64,000 nt of DNA, taken from Agarophyton chilense. Its lineage: Eukaryota > Rhodophyta > Florideophyceae > Gracilariales > Gracilariaceae. The notes under the pieces were generated by a model, which saw only the letters and a program-made list of their open reading frames with translations, searched no databases and was not told where the DNA came from. Shown here in pieces: positions 63,481 to 64,000 of this stretch. Numbering within the stretch: position 1 is the first letter of the stretch; the number at the start of each line of letters is the position of its first letter. The DNA lies in NCBI GenBank assembly GCA_030374765.1, contig JARGXX010000113.1, forward strand, positions 868,001-932,000, given 5' to 3'. The position numbers and the translations under genes were made by a program.

Positions 63481-63905
63481 GGTTGTGGAACCTTTGCCCC
63501 GAGATTCGCTGTTACTTGGGAATCGAAATAGCTGGGCGCGCAAGGACAGAACAGATTCCACCTCGTCCAATTGTAGAATGAAAGCATCTTGTGATCGGTT
63601 AGATCACCTTACTAAGGTGCTTTCAATGAAAGAAAGTGTGGTCAATATACATGGGCTCAGTATCTGGAGCAGGAAACTCCAGTCAATTGTACTTCTGTAC
63701 AGTGCTTTTGGGAAAAATGTCATGATTGTATTTTTATGGGGGTGATGTTCGTCAAGTTGGTGACGATATATTTATTGTACGGGCGAAAAATTTTTCGAAG
63801 TCGTGTTACAATGATATACACATGTTTGAAAACTGAAACCCGATAGGCTCTTACCAATTTTTTGAAGCATCTTGAGCAATTACAGTCACTTGTTGCGCCA
63901 TTGTG
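63481..63905. other. intergenic, no gene seen
   Basis: Unique AT-rich sequence up to the start of the family-A copy. Confidence 0.4.
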
Positions 63906-64000
63906 GCAGAAGGTTTGACCTTTGAGGTTGTCGATATACTACACTGACCTTGTAGGTGATGGATGCGAGGGATCATCGGCCATGCAGCTACGGGCGAGCT
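63906..64000 (+). mobile_element. start of another family-A Ty3/gypsy copy, running off the window
   Basis: gcagaaggtttgacctttg onward is almost identical to 1031-1110 and closely matches the gag start of element A. The ATG is at 63,957. Only about 95 bp are visible. As in the other two copies, upstream sequence is unrelated. Confidence 0.7.

Noticed and set aside
62815-63570. 251-residue minus-strand open frame
   Set aside because: It is created by the 32-bp degenerate minisatellite; its Ser/Arg/Pro/Cys-rich content has no domain and mirrors the repeat.
1-64000. CRISPR arrays, bacterial operons or riboswitches
   Set aside because: No spaced identical repeats of that kind were seen, and gene structure, tRNA and transposons are all eukaryotic.

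Overview
The window is nuclear DNA from a eukaryote. It carries a nuclear-type tRNA-Phe(GAA) with a Pol III T-run, chromatin genes (a trithorax-type SET protein, a GON4L-like SANT protein, a broken histone H3), a secreted thioredoxin-fold protein, a TATAAAAG box and several classes of transposable element. The host genes are compact and almost intronless: one is a single 6.3-kb reading frame and the only intron found is 77 nt. They sit among thick layers of LTR elements. That pattern fits a red alga of the Chondrus type, but this is inference from gene style; no diagnostic red-algal gene was recognised.

Layout. 1-19,805 is a transposon nest. A 2-kb inverted-repeat (foldback-like) block (1-about 1,975) abuts an old Ty3/gypsy element on the minus strand (element A). 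Element A is split in its gag by a young Ty3/gypsy element on the plus strand (element B, 6,868-18,662, 914-bp LTRs, 5-bp target duplication CCTAT). 20,765-36,000 is the gene island: a P5-like disulfide isomerase (-), a 2,091-residue trithorax-type SET protein (-), tRNA-Phe (-), a GON4L-like SANT protein (+), a small CHORD-like zinc protein (+), a two-exon sulfotransferase (-) and a C2H2 zinc-finger protein (+).

37,334-57,649 is a diverged second copy of the CHORD-like/sulfotransferase block. It is cut open by 18.6 kb of mobile DNA: a tyrosine-recombinase (YR) retroelement (37,743-56,376) that itself received a 12.4-kb Ty3/gypsy element (element E, 39,217-51,616) and a solo LTR (54,415-55,298). 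Element E in turn carries the 5' end of a CACTA/Plavaka-like DNA transposon. The undisturbed first copy (32,440-34,085) shows the empty site. 58,435-64,000 holds a decayed hAT transposon, a histone H3 pseudogene, an unrecognised broken gene, a minisatellite and the start of another copy of family A.

How parts relate. Elements A, B and E share an unusual plan: gag and pol on one strand, then a long open frame on the opposite strand between pol and the 3' LTR. Its protein is recognisably related in all three. B and E also share a chromodomain downstream of integrase, the same primer-binding sequence and a matching -1 frameshift signal at the gag end. The two sulfotransferase copies each carry different damage, so the locus may have no working copy or only one. 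LTR and YR elements are treated as fossils and described only by parts.
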